DNA of 64,000 nt from Pseudomonadales bacterium (lineage in GTDB: Bacteria > Pseudomonadota > Gammaproteobacteria > Pseudomonadales > Azotimanducaceae). The stretch lies in NCBI GenBank assembly GCA_028285415.1, contig JANQPF010000029.1, positions 55,866 to 119,865 of the forward strand, read 5' to 3'. Every line of letters begins with the position of its first letter. Position 1 is the first letter of the stretch. The notes under the pieces were generated by a model that worked only from the letters and a program-made list of their open reading frames with translations, did no database searches and was not told the origin of the DNA. Position numbers and translations under genes: made by a program. Positions 8,066-16,452 of the stretch are shown here, in pieces.

Positions 8066-9292
8066 TCAGGCGTCGAGTTGCGCCACACACCGCTCCAGAT
8101 AGGCGCGATGGGCGACGCTCGGCGCAAGCTCGATGGCAACGCGATAAGCCTCCCGCGCCGCATCTGTCCGGCCGCGTTGTGCCTCGACAAACGCAAGCGC
8201 CGCGTACCACGGCTGATATCGCTCGAACTGCTTGACGTTGCGCAGCTCATCCATTGCCGCAACCGCCGCGGGCAGCTCACCGGAAAAGCAGAGCGCCACC
8301 GCACGATTCAACGCCACCACCGGCGAGTCTTCAATACCGAGGAGCCGCTCGTAGAGCGCAACAATCTGCGGCCAGTCCGTGTTCGCCGCCGTCTCCGCCT
8401 GACTGTGAATGGCCGATATGGCGGCCTGTATCTGATAACTTCCCGGCGGATGACGCGCGGCGTAAACGGCGTCGATGATGGCCACACCTTCACGAATCAT
8501 GGCGGTGTCCCAGCGGCTGCGGTCCTGTGCTTCGAGCGGAACAAACACCCCCTGCGCATCCAGCCGGGCGGGCAGACGTGCAGTGGAAAGCAGCAACAGC
8601 GCCAGTAGCGCTCTGACCTCAGGATCCTGCCGGAACATGCGCGCGGTCATGCGCGCCAGCCTGATGGCTTCGTCGATGAGCGGACTCGTGGCAACCAGAC
8701 TGTCGTGGATGCGGTCGAAACCCTCGTTGAAGAGCAGATAGATCGCCCGGCATACCGCCTCCCGGCGTGCAGGCAGCTCCCGCGCCGCAGGAATCTCGTA
8801 CTCCACGCCAGCGTCGCGCAGCTGCGCTTTGGCCCGCGTCAGCCGCTTTTCCGCCGCGGCCGTCGAAAGCAGGAGCGCGCGGGCGATTTCTTCCACCGAA
8901 AAACCGAGCACCACCTTGAGGACCAGAGCAACCTGCACCTGTGGGTTCAACGCGGGGTGACAGCACGTGAAAATCAGACGCAGCATGTCATCGTCGATTT
9001 CACTCTCGATGACCTCCATGTCCGGCGTGGAAACCAGGTTGACGACGCTGCCGTCGAGGCTGACCACCCGTTGGTCCCGGCGCAGACCGTCAATGGCGCC
9101 GTTGCGTGCCACGGTAACCAGCCAGGCGACGGGGTTATCCGGAACCCCATCAACCTGCCAGCGCTGCAGGGCCTTGACCAGTGCATCCTGGGCAGCGTCC
9201 ATGGCAATGTCCATATCACCGAGGACCCGAATCAGCGTCGCCACAACCTGCGGGTAAGCTGCCTTCAGGATCGGTCCGAGACTGGCGTCCAT
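8066..9292 (-). CDS. ECF-type RNA polymerase sigma factor, ECF42-like with C-terminal extension
   Basis: Protein of 408 residues. Sigma region 2 (MDAAQDALVKALQRW and NPVAWLVTVARNGAIDGLRR) and region 4 (VEEIARALLLSTAAAEKRLTRAKAQLR) occupy the first 180 or so residues. A helical C-terminal extension of about 220 residues carries TPR-like repeats (NRAVALCFSGELPAAVAAMDELR, WYAALAFVEAQRGRTDAAREAY). This extension plus the DGPF protein one base upstream defines the ECF42 group. No anti-sigma factor is adjacent, as expected for this group, where the extension itself is thought to control activity. Confidence 0.9.
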   Translation of the reverse strand: MDASLGPILKAAYPQVVATLIRVLGDMDIAMDAAQDALVKALQRWQVDGVPDNPVAWLVTVARNGAIDGLRRDQRVVSLDGSVVNLVSTPDMEVIESEIDDDMLRLIFTCCHPALNPQVQVALVLKVVLGFSVEEIARALLLSTAAAEKRLTRAKAQLRDAGVEYEIPAARELPARREAVCRAIYLLFNEGFDRIHDSLVATSPLIDEAIRLARMTARMFRQDPEVRALLALLLLSTARLPARLDAQGVFVPLEAQDRSRWDTAMIREGVAIIDAVYAARHPPGSYQIQAAISAIHSQAETAANTDWPQIVALYERLLGIEDSPVVALNRAVALCFSGELPAAVAAMDELRNVKQFERYQPWYAALAFVEAQRGRTDAAREAYRVAIELAPSVAHRAYLERCVAQLDA

Positions 9293-9293
9293 G

Positions 9294-9659
9294 TCAGCTT
9301 TCGGGCAGCAGGATGTGCTGGTCCAGGGGCCGCACCTCGATCGTGCCCGCTTCGTTGTTGGGAATCATGGCCGCGTATTCCATCGCCTGTTCGAGGCTGT
9401 CGACATCAACGAGATAGAATCCGGCAAGCTGTTCTTTCGTTTCGGCGAATGGCCCGTCCGATATCTGTGTCTGGCCGTTACGCCTGCGCAGGCTGACAGC
9501 CGTTGCCGTAGGCATCAGCGGCTCGCCGGTGAACGTGACGCCGTCTTCGTGCAGCCGGTCATTCAGGGCCCGATGCCCGGCAAGCACCTCGGCTTTTTCA
9601 GCGTCGTTCTTGTTCTCCCAGATTTCTTCCGCTTCGTAGATCAAGAGCATGTATTGCAC
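9294..9659 (-). CDS. DGPF-domain (YciI-like) protein, partner of the ECF42 sigma factor
   Basis: Protein of 121 residues starting MQYMLLIYE and carrying the signature ISDGPFAETKEQLAGFYLVDVDS, which names the DGPF/PhnB-like family of the YciI superfamily. The start is GTG at 9659 with GAGGAG six bases upstream; an ATG three codons later lacks that spacing. Genes of this family are the usual targets and neighbours of ECF42 sigma factors. The enzymatic activity is not established. Confidence 0.85.
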   Translation of the reverse strand: MQYMLLIYEAEEIWENKNDAEKAEVLAGHRALNDRLHEDGVTFTGEPLMPTATAVSLRRRNGQTQISDGPFAETKEQLAGFYLVDVDSLEQAMEYAAMIPNNEAGTIEVRPLDQHILLPES

Positions 9660-9713
9660 AATCGTCTCCTCGTACAGTTTGCTTCTGCTTTACGACGAAT
9701 GAGAAATCCTCAT

Positions 9714-11255
9714 TCAGACATGGTCTCGCAGATTTTTGTGCAGCGACCACACCATCACCACCATGATGATCAACAGAGGCACGGAAGCCAGCGTGACCGC
9801 CGACTGCAGAGGCCGCAGCCCCCCCATGCTGATGAGGGTAATCGGCAGCGCACCAAGCAGTAGCGCCCAGAATATCCGGTGCCCGCGGCTCGGATGCGCA
9901 TCTTCCGGCAGCTCGTCCGAGGCGGCGGTCGCAAGCGTATACGCTGCCGAGTCGTAGCTGGTCGCCGCAAAAATGATGCATACGACAGCAAACAGAAAGA
10001 TGATGGGGGTTGATCCCGGGAGCGTGGTGAGCACGTTGACGATGGCCCCGGGTGCATCGTCGGCCGCCAGCGATGCCAGCAGATCCACGCTGCCGTTCAA
10101 AGTGACGTGCGCGGCATAGTTACCGAGCACGACAAAAAACAGCACGCATCCGAGCGTGCCGTAACCAAGGCAGCCGAAGATGATTTCCTGCAGCGACCTC
10201 CCCCGCGAAATCTTGGCGATGAAGACCCCCATGAAAGGCCCGAGTGCCAGCCACCAGGCCCAGTAGAACACCGTCCATGATTCGACAAAATTTGAGGTGC
10301 TGCCCGAATCGGTCCACGTGCTCATGCGTACAAAATTCTGCAAAAGGTGGCCGAGACTCTCGATGCCCATCTCAACGATGTAACGGGTTGGACCGGCAAA
10401 CAAAACAAAGCCGATGAGCGCAAACGCAAGCCAGGCATTGGCGTTGGAGAGCCGCTTGATGCCTTTCTCCAGGCCAAGCCAGGCGCTCGCCGAGAAGAGC
10501 GCCGTGATGGAGATGATGACAATCACGTCCAGCGTAAAGCCCAGGCCATCTCGGTCGAGGCCGAACAGCTGACTCACCAGCGTGCCGATCAGCGGCACGG
10601 CCAGCCCAATCCCGGTGCTGCAGGCACCCACCAGACCGATGACAAAAATCATGTCGATGACGGGATCGAGCATCGGGCGCCAGCTTTGCGGCGTCACCGC
10701 GGCGCACGCTTCGCTGAGGCGCAGCGTCCTGGCATCACCCTGGTAATAGACGTAGCCCATCGCCACGCCGGGCAGGCAGTAAAACGCCCAGCCAATCGGG
10801 CCCCAGTGGAAAATCGGATAGCTGACCGCCCACTGCATCGCCTCCGCGGAAAGCGGCTCAACCCCGAACGGCGGCGCGGTGTAATAGTGCGCCCACTCGA
10901 TGCTGCCCCAATACAGAACGCTGGTGCCTATCCCGCCGCAGAAGAGCATTGCCCCCCAGCTGAAGCGAGAGAACTGAGGTGCTTCGCCGCTTCTGCCCAT
11001 CACCAGGTGACGGTGGCGGCCCGTGGCCAGAAACAGCAGATAAACGAGCGCAAAAATGCCGGCCGCTATGTAGAGCACGCCAAAGTTGGTCGTCAGATAG
11101 TCAAATGCTTCTGTCAGGACAACGCGGCCGTCCTCCGGAAACAGCGCCAGCGGCGCAATGAGGCAAACGAGAACCGCCACGCTGCCGGCGAACACCTGCC
11201 AGTTGATTTCACCCCTGCTCCCCGCAGAGTGGCCATCCTCCCGCAACAACCCCAT
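9714..11255 (-). CDS. BCCT-family betaine/choline/carnitine transporter
   Basis: Protein of 513 residues with 12 predicted membrane segments. The BCCT substrate region is visible in MLFCGGIGTSVLYWGSIEW and in FYWAWWLALGPFMGVFIAKISRGR, where the aromatic WxWW box binds quaternary ammonium groups. The length equals the family norm, and there is no long osmosensory C-terminal tail. It would import a trimethylammonium or related zwitterion, driven by Na+ or H+. Divergent from the methyltransferase at 11326. Confidence 0.92.
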   Translation of the reverse strand: MGLLREDGHSAGSRGEINWQVFAGSVAVLVCLIAPLALFPEDGRVVLTEAFDYLTTNFGVLYIAAGIFALVYLLFLATGRHRHLVMGRSGEAPQFSRFSWGAMLFCGGIGTSVLYWGSIEWAHYYTAPPFGVEPLSAEAMQWAVSYPIFHWGPIGWAFYCLPGVAMGYVYYQGDARTLRLSEACAAVTPQSWRPMLDPVIDMIFVIGLVGACSTGIGLAVPLIGTLVSQLFGLDRDGLGFTLDVIVIISITALFSASAWLGLEKGIKRLSNANAWLAFALIGFVLFAGPTRYIVEMGIESLGHLLQNFVRMSTWTDSGSTSNFVESWTVFYWAWWLALGPFMGVFIAKISRGRSLQEIIFGCLGYGTLGCVLFFVVLGNYAAHVTLNGSVDLLASLAADDAPGAIVNVLTTLPGSTPIIFLFAVVCIIFAATSYDSAAYTLATAASDELPEDAHPSRGHRIFWALLLGALPITLISMGGLRPLQSAVTLASVPLLIIMVVMVWSLHKNLRDHV

Positions 11256-11325
11256 ACTTGCTCACTGCCGTTCGATCTCAGCTACCCTAGAGCGCACGGG
11301 CATTATTGCAAGTCGAAACACATCC

Positions 11326-11907
11326 ATGAGCGCAAACTTCGATCAAGCCTACTACGAGCGTTTCTATATCAATCCGGAGACGCGGGCGGCCTCTCCCGCG
11401 GAGCAGCAGCGCCAGGCGCGCTTCATCGCCGCCTATCTCAAATACCTCGAACTCCGCGTGGAGCGCATCGCCGACATCGGCTGCGGGCTGGGTCATTTGT
11501 TGAAAGCGCTGGGGAAGGCCTTTCCCCATGCGCATTGCGACGGCGTCGAAATCAGCGCGTACCTTTGCCGTGAATACGGCTGGGAGGAGGCTTCGGTCGC
11601 CGAATACGAGGCAGACCCGTATGACCTCGTGATATGCACGGATGTCCTCGGCTACCTCGACAACGAGACGTGCGACGCGGCCCTCAGCAACCTGGCACGG
11701 CTTGCAGACGGCGCGCTGTACCTCAGCGTTCTCACCGAGGACGACATGGTAATCTGCGATCGGGAACACACGGATCTCAACCAGACATTGCGTTCGCGCG
11801 CCTGGTACCTGGAACGTCTCGAACCACACTTCGTCAACGTCGGCGGCGGCCTCTTCCTCAAACGCCCGCTGCAGGTTGCGGTATGGCATCTGGAGCGCTG
11901 CCTGTGA
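11326..11907 (+). CDS. Class I SAM-dependent methyltransferase
   Basis: Protein of 193 residues. Motif I is RIADIGCGLGHLLKAL, motif II context is CDGVEISAYLC, and post-II is YDLVICTDVLGYLDNE. Substrate unknown. It is the first gene of a run of five overlapping genes (methyltransferase, amidase, PIG-L deacetylase, membrane protein, NUDIX), each junction being a 4-base overlap, so translational coupling is likely. Confidence 0.82.
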   Translation: MSANFDQAYYERFYINPETRAASPAEQQRQARFIAAYLKYLELRVERIADIGCGLGHLLKALGKAFPHAHCDGVEISAYLCREYGWEEASVAEYEADPYDLVICTDVLGYLDNETCDAALSNLARLADGALYLSVLTEDDMVICDREHTDLNQTLRSRAWYLERLEPHFVNVGGGLFLKRPLQVAVWHLERCL

Positions 11908-13325
11908 ACTGGGACAGTGCGCTCACCCTCTGCCGCGATCTCCAGCGCGGTTCCGTTTCGGCGGTGGAGGTCATGGCCGAAACCTATCGCCGCATCGACA
12001 GCGTCAACGGCAAGCTGAACGCGCTCGTCAACCTGCTCGAAGTAGAAGAAGCAATGGCTCTGGCTGAAGCCGCGGATCGAGTACCGGTTGCCGAACGCGG
12101 GCCGCTGCACGGCCTGCCGATGGCAAACAAGGACGCCGTACAGGTGGCAGGTTTCCCCACCACCTGGGGATTTGTACCCTGGGCGGACAACGTTGCCTCT
12201 GAAGACGACGCATTCGCGGCACGCATGCGGGCTGCCGGCGCAATATTCATCGGTCGCACCAACATGCCGGAGTTTGGTCTCGGCTCACACACGTTCAATG
12301 CCCTCTTCGGCACGACGCTGAACCCCTATGCGCTGGACAAAACCGCCGGTGGCAGCAGCGGAGGTGCTGCAGTGGCGCTCGCCAGTGACATGCTGGCGCT
12401 GGCCGACGGCAGCGACATGGGCGGCTCTCTCAGAAATCCGGCAAGCTTCTGTAACGTCGTGGGCTTCAGACCCTCGGTGGGTCGCATGCCAAACTCCCGG
12501 GGGTTCGGCTGGTTCGGCCGCCTGGCAACCACCGGGCCCATGGCGCGCACGGTTGCCGATACGACGCTGCTGTTTTCGGTGCAGGCCGGGCCCGATCCTT
12601 ACGACCCGCTGACGCTGCCCGAATCCGGCGAAGTCTTCCTGGATGCGCTGACGCCACCCGCGGACCTGAAGGACTGGCGCGTGGCGCTCAGCGTCGACCT
12701 CAACGGTCTACCGGTGGACCCCGAGGTACAGGGCATAGTCAGAAGCTGCGCCGATACCTTCGCCGATCTCGGCGCCAGGGTCGCGGAGGCTGCACCCGAC
12801 CTGAGCGGTGCCATGGACGTGTTTCAAGTGCAACGTGCCGCAGGCCTGGCGACGCTGAGCCAGAGCCTGGATCACACCCATCCGGGCTGGCGCGAACACG
12901 CCAAGGACACGGCTCTGTGGAACATGGACCAGGGACTGGCGCTCAGCGCCGACGACATCCTGCGCTCGGAGTTGATGCGCACGCAGATCTACGCCCGGGT
13001 TGTCGATTTCTTCACGGAACACGACGTGCTGCTGTTACCCGCGGCACAGGTCCCGCCGTTCGACGCGACGCTCGATTGGGTACGCGAAATCAACGGCACG
13101 GCGATGGCCACCTACATCGACTGGATGACCGTCTGCTGCGCCGTTACCGTCACGGGCTGCCCCGCCATATCGGTACCCGGAGGCTTCACGAAGGACGGAC
13201 TTCCCGTTGGCTTGCAAATTGTAGGCAAGCCGCGCGGTGATCTTACGCTCCTCAAAGCGGCCCACGCCTTCGAGCAGGCAACCCGGCATTACCTCAGCAA
13301 GCCCGAAATCTCCGCCACCTCGTGA
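11904..13325 (+). CDS. Amidase signature family hydrolase
   Basis: Protein of about 473 residues. Catalytic Lys lies in HGLPMANKDAV, the Ser-rich loop is TAGGSSGGAAVALASDM, and the nucleophile loop is DGSDMGGSLRNPASFC. The C-terminus ends in the usual GLPVGLQIVGKPRGD segment. GTG at 11904 forms a GTGA overlap with the preceding stop; an ATG at 11883 is an alternative. Substrate unknown. It belongs to the same superfamily as the amidase at 4386 but differs in every loop. Confidence 0.9.
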   Translation: MNWDSALTLCRDLQRGSVSAVEVMAETYRRIDSVNGKLNALVNLLEVEEAMALAEAADRVPVAERGPLHGLPMANKDAVQVAGFPTTWGFVPWADNVASEDDAFAARMRAAGAIFIGRTNMPEFGLGSHTFNALFGTTLNPYALDKTAGGSSGGAAVALASDMLALADGSDMGGSLRNPASFCNVVGFRPSVGRMPNSRGFGWFGRLATTGPMARTVADTTLLFSVQAGPDPYDPLTLPESGEVFLDALTPPADLKDWRVALSVDLNGLPVDPEVQGIVRSCADTFADLGARVAEAAPDLSGAMDVFQVQRAAGLATLSQSLDHTHPGWREHAKDTALWNMDQGLALSADDILRSELMRTQIYARVVDFFTEHDVLLLPAAQVPPFDATLDWVREINGTAMATYIDWMTVCCAVTVTGCPAISVPGGFTKDGLPVGLQIVGKPRGDLTLLKAAHAFEQATRHYLSKPEISATS

Positions 13326-14095
13326 TCGATGCGATCAAAAAGCTCATGGTCATTGGCGCGCATCCCGACGACGCAGAATTCCACGCTGCCGGTCTGATGT
13401 GCCTCTGGCGGGATTGCGGTCACGCGCTCAAGATTCTGTCTCTGACCGACGGCGGCGCAGGTCACCAGAGCCTCGAACGGCAGGCGCTCATCGAGCGCCG
13501 TCATCAAGAGGCGGCGCAGGCCGCTGCGCTCCTCGGCGCCGAGCTCGAAATCTGGTCAGAGCCGGATGGGGAACTCGAAGCCGGCGTGTCCCAGCGCCTC
13601 GCGCTGATCCGCACGATCCGCCGCTATCAACCGGACGTGATCGTGACTCATCGAAGCAACGACTATCATCCCGACCACCGCGCTGCCGGCACGCTCGTGC
13701 AGGATGCCGCCTACCTGCTGCAGGTCCCCAACGTCGCGCCCGAGGCACCACCCCTGGCCAGGCTGCCTGCCATTCTGCTGATGGCGGACGAATTCGACGA
13801 CCCGCGCCCGTTTCGCCCCGACTACATCGTAGATACGAGTTCTTACCTGTCCCGCATCACCGAGCTGTTAGACTGCCACGTCAGCCAGGTCTACGAATGG
13901 TTGCCCCACATCATGAACGTGGACGTGCCGGCCACCAATCGCAAGGCCTGGCTCGAACGCTGGTATCGAGCACGTCCGGCGCGCATTGCCGCGCGATTCG
14001 CCGGCACCGGCGTTGAATACGCGGAAGCGTTCGAAGTGTCCGCCTACGGCCGGTCCTTCAACGCTGCCGAACTCGATCTCCAGGAAGCAACATGA
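13322..14095 (+). CDS. PIG-L/LmbE-family deacetylase
   Basis: Protein of 257 residues with the metal-binding AHPDDAEF motif near the N-terminus (IGAHPDDAEFHAAG) and the second histidine box HRSNDYHPDHRAAG. The family removes acetyl groups from N-acetylglucosaminyl or related amide substrates with Zn2+. GTG start in a GTGA overlap with the amidase. Placement beside an amidase suggests joint processing of an amide compound, which is an inference. Confidence 0.88.
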   Translation: MIDAIKKLMVIGAHPDDAEFHAAGLMCLWRDCGHALKILSLTDGGAGHQSLERQALIERRHQEAAQAAALLGAELEIWSEPDGELEAGVSQRLALIRTIRRYQPDVIVTHRSNDYHPDHRAAGTLVQDAAYLLQVPNVAPEAPPLARLPAILLMADEFDDPRPFRPDYIVDTSSYLSRITELLDCHVSQVYEWLPHIMNVDVPATNRKAWLERWYRARPARIAARFAGTGVEYAEAFEVSAYGRSFNAAELDLQEAT

Positions 14096-14505
14096 ACGAC
14101 AAAGCGCTACCCAGCATGTACTCACTGACCCAGATTGGCATTGCCACCTTTCTGGGCACCCCGCTGGCTGCCGGGTACATGCTTGCTGCCAACTACGCGG
14201 CCCTCGGCCAACGGCGTATGGGCATCCACGTTGCGTGGGTAAGCGTGGTGGTCGTGATTCTGTTCGGACTGATCCCGGTGAATCCGATTACCGATCCCGG
14301 CTTGAGCGTCGTCGTGCTCGTGGGTCAGGTGGTTCTCGCGCTCGTCGCCGCCAACCAGCTGCAGGGTAAGATGCTGGCAAGCTTCGAATCGATGGGGGGC
14401 AAATACCATTCGATGATTCGCGCCGTGGCCGTAGGTCTCATCACAGCCTTTGTCCTCACCACCATCATCCTCATCATTGTCGGGCCCCCGGCTCCCGCAC
14501 CTTGA
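14092..14505 (+). CDS. Hypothetical membrane protein
   Basis: Protein of 137 residues with about four hydrophobic segments (GIATFLGTPLAAGYMLAANY, HVAWVSVVVVILFGLIPV, LSVVVLVGQVVLALVAA, AVAVGLITAFVLTTIILIIV). No recognised domain. It starts by ATGA overlap with the PIG-L gene and ends in a TTGA overlap with the NUDIX gene. Function unknown. Confidence 0.7.
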   Translation: MNDKALPSMYSLTQIGIATFLGTPLAAGYMLAANYAALGQRRMGIHVAWVSVVVVILFGLIPVNPITDPGLSVVVLVGQVVLALVAANQLQGKMLASFESMGGKYHSMIRAVAVGLITAFVLTTIILIIVGPPAPAP

Positions 14506-14921
14506 TACGCTCGCGCACGAGACCGTACCGCACCGCACGCTGCGTGCTGCATCATGACGATGAGTTTCTGCTGGCTGTGCACTCGAGCTTCTGGGCTCGG
14601 CGGGAACGCCGCTGGGGCCTGCCCGGCGGCAACATCGAACGCGGTGAAGCGCCCATGTCGGCCGTGCGACGCGAACTGATGGAAGAGCTGAGCCTGGACC
14701 TGTCCGACTTCCTTGAACTCGGCGCGTTCCACTACAAAGGTCACGACCATATGGTGTATGGCGCGGACAGCGGCTACCGCGTCGACGACTACGACTCCCG
14801 AGAGCTTTTGGACATGGGCTGGTTCAACCTCCAGCAGATCCGCGATCTCGACGCGCGCGGAAAGCTCCACGCGGGCTACGAGCTGCAGGCCATCCGTCAG
14901 TTTCTGGCGCTGCGCGCCTGA
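14502..14921 (+). CDS. NUDIX hydrolase
   Basis: Protein of 139 residues with a Nudix box GGNIERGEAPMSAVRRELMEELSL, matching Gx5Ex7REUxEExGU closely. The start is TTG at 14502 overlapping the upstream stop. Substrate unknown; most relatives act on nucleoside diphosphate derivatives. Ends one base before the convergent arsI gene. Confidence 0.85.
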   Translation: MIRSRTRPYRTARCVLHHDDEFLLAVHSSFWARRERRWGLPGGNIERGEAPMSAVRRELMEELSLDLSDFLELGAFHYKGHDHMVYGADSGYRVDDYDSRELLDMGWFNLQQIRDLDARGKLHAGYELQAIRQFLALRA

Positions 14922-14922
14922 A

Positions 14923-15336
14923 TCAGCTGCAGCAGACTGGAGCAGCCGCGGGCGTCGAATTGTCAGCGAAGTTCTCGAGATCCTCGAGCTTGTGGTACCA
15001 CTCCCACATCGTGCCGTCCGGGGCGTAGGTCACCGCTTTGTTCTGCTTCGCGAAACAGCAGCCTTCTTCCTCCTGCCACTCCACGTTGAGACCAGCCGCC
15101 TCCTGCTTCTGCCCCGCCGCCATGACAGCCTGGTCGTCGAACACTTCAACGCCGAGGTGATTCAAGCGATCGCCGCCTTCGGCGGATTCAAAGAGCACAA
15201 GCTTCAACGCCGGTTCGGCAATCTCAAAATTGGCATAGCCGGGCTTGCGCTTGGCTACGTCCGTGCCGAAAAGCCGCGCATAGTAATCGATGGCCGCTTC
15301 CAGGTCGGTCACATTCAAAGCAAGTTGCAATCTCAT
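14923..15336 (-). CDS. arsI: ArsI/CadI-type glyoxalase-fold protein, probable C-As lyase
   Basis: Protein of 137 residues of the vicinal-oxygen-chelate fold, starting MRLQLALNVTDLEAAIDYYARLFG. The vicinal cysteine motif EEEGCCFAKQNKAVTYAPDGTMWEWY is the arsenical-binding loop of ArsI, an Fe(II)-dependent dioxygenase that cleaves the carbon-arsenic bond of trivalent methyl- and aryl-arsenicals. There is also a C-terminal CC pair. ATG at 15336 has GGAG upstream. The divergent arsR and aqpS genes support the assignment. Cleavage of methylarsenite releases formaldehyde and arsenite. Confidence 0.85.
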   Translation of the reverse strand: MRLQLALNVTDLEAAIDYYARLFGTDVAKRKPGYANFEIAEPALKLVLFESAEGGDRLNHLGVEVFDDQAVMAAGQKQEAAGLNVEWQEEEGCCFAKQNKAVTYAPDGTMWEWYHKLEDLENFADNSTPAAAPVCCS

Positions 15337-15352
15337 GATGGGCACTCCAAGA

Positions 15353-15374
15353 TATTTCCAATATTTTGGAAATA
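15353..15374. promoter_or_regulatory. Inverted repeat, probable ArsR operator (arsI side)
   Basis: Perfect inverted repeat TATTTCC-N8-GGAAATA, starting 16 bases upstream of the arsI start codon in an AT-rich stretch. Size and symmetry fit ArsR/SmtB-family operators. Confidence 0.6.
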
Positions 15375-15413
15375 AGATACCGGCCGGCGATCGCGCACGC
15401 CAATAACATTTCG

Positions 15414-15437
15414 TTATTTCTAGTATTATCGAAATAA
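15414..15437. promoter_or_regulatory. Inverted repeat, probable ArsR operator (arsR side)
   Basis: Perfect inverted repeat TTATTTC-N10-GAAATAA, 47 bases upstream of arsR. It shares the TATTTC/GAAATA core with the arsI-side site, so one regulator probably binds both and controls both divergent transcripts. Confidence 0.6.
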
Positions 15438-15484
15438 TAAACGGATACATCCGGACGGCATCACGAATTCACGGAGACGTCACA

Positions 15485-15799
15485 ATGGACACCGACACTG
15501 CGGCGCAATGTATGGAGAGCCTCGGCAATCCCACGCGTCTGGACATCTATCGGCAGCTGGTGCGCGCCGGCACCGGAGGCCTGAACGTGGGACAGTTGCA
15601 GGCCCGGCTCGAGTTGCCTGGATCAACGTTGTCTCATCATCTGCATCATCTGGTCAGCCGCAACCTCGTTGCACAAACCCGCAACGGGCGTTCGCTGTGC
15701 TGCACGGCCAACTATCAGACGATGAACCGGCTGCTCACGTTTCTGACCGACGAATGCTGCGCGGACGAATGCAGCGCTGATGACGAGGGGTGCCTGTGA
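15485..15799 (+). CDS. arsR: ArsR-family metalloregulator
   Basis: Protein of 104 residues. Winged-helix core: NPTRLDIYRQLVRAG, LPGSTLSHHLHHLVSRNLVAQTRNGRSLCC. There is no ELCVCDL motif in the alpha-3 helix. Instead cysteines sit in LCC and in a C-terminal cluster (DECCADECSADDEGC), as in ArsR types that sense As(III) or methylarsenite through C-terminal thiols. Expected to repress arsI and arsR-aqpS until arsenicals bind. Ends in a GTGA overlap with the aquaporin gene. Confidence 0.88.
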   Translation: MDTDTAAQCMESLGNPTRLDIYRQLVRAGTGGLNVGQLQARLELPGSTLSHHLHHLVSRNLVAQTRNGRSLCCTANYQTMNRLLTFLTDECCADECSADDEGCL

Positions 15800-16452
15800 A
15801 TCTAGACATGCCCCGCCGCCTGGTCGGCGAGTTCACCGGTACGGCGCTCTTGCTGGCGACCGTGGTTGGCTCCGGCATCATGGGCGAAACGCTGTCGCCG
15901 ACCAGTGACGCGATTGCGCTCCTCGGCAACACCATCGCTACCGGCGCCATTCTCGTGGTGCTGATTCTCATGTTCGGGCCCATCAGCGGCGCGCACTTCA
16001 ACCCGGCGGTCACAATTGGATTTGTTCTGCGCCGGGAAATGACGCTGGGCGAAGCCGGCGCTTATATCGGTATGCAGATTGCCGGTGCCGTGGTTGGCGT
16101 CATGATCGCACACGCCATGTTCGATCAGTCGCTGCTGCAGGTTTCGGAGAAGGTCCGCACCGGCGGAGCACAGTGGTTTGCAGAGGGCGTTGCCACGTTC
16201 GGACTGCTGAGCACCATCTTTCTGGTGCTGAAATCCCGTGAGGAAGCCGTGCCGCTGGCGGTTGGCCTCTATATCACAGCCGGTTACTGGTTCACGGCGT
16301 CCACGTCATTTGCCAATCCGGCGGTCACCATCGCCCGGGAGTTCACCAACACGTTCTCGGGGATCAGCCCGCCGGACGTACCCGGATTCGTGTTGGCGCA
16401 GCTCGTCGGCGCAGTTATTGCGACTTATTTTTGTCGTTGGCTGACTCGCTGA
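15796..16452 (+). CDS. aqpS: Aquaglyceroporin AqpS-like (MIP family)
   Basis: Protein of 218 residues with six membrane segments and both pore motifs, SGAHFNPAVTIGF and TSFANPAVTIAREFT. Overlap with arsR identifies it as the arsenical channel of the ars module: arsenite made inside the cell can leave down its gradient through the channel. The GTG start shares bases with the arsR stop. Its 3' end overlaps the convergent sulfotransferase by 38 bases, which is unusually long. Confidence 0.88.
   Translation: MNLDMPRRLVGEFTGTALLLATVVGSGIMGETLSPTSDAIALLGNTIATGAILVVLILMFGPISGAHFNPAVTIGFVLRREMTLGEAGAYIGMQIAGAVVGVMIAHAMFDQSLLQVSEKVRTGGAQWFAEGVATFGLLSTIFLVLKSREEAVPLAVGLYITAGYWFTASTSFANPAVTIAREFTNTFSGISPPDVPGFVLAQLVGAVIATYFCRWLTR

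Noticed and set aside
10347..11573. Long open frame on the plus strand opposite the BCCT transporter
   Set aside because: It has no domain and an Arg/His/Gln-rich composition, the usual sign of an antisense shadow of a GC-rich gene. The transporter on the other strand is unmistakable.
4386..13325. Possible duplication of the amidase genes at 4386 and 11904
   Set aside because: They share only superfamily motifs; loops and C-termini differ throughout, so no recent duplication is seen.
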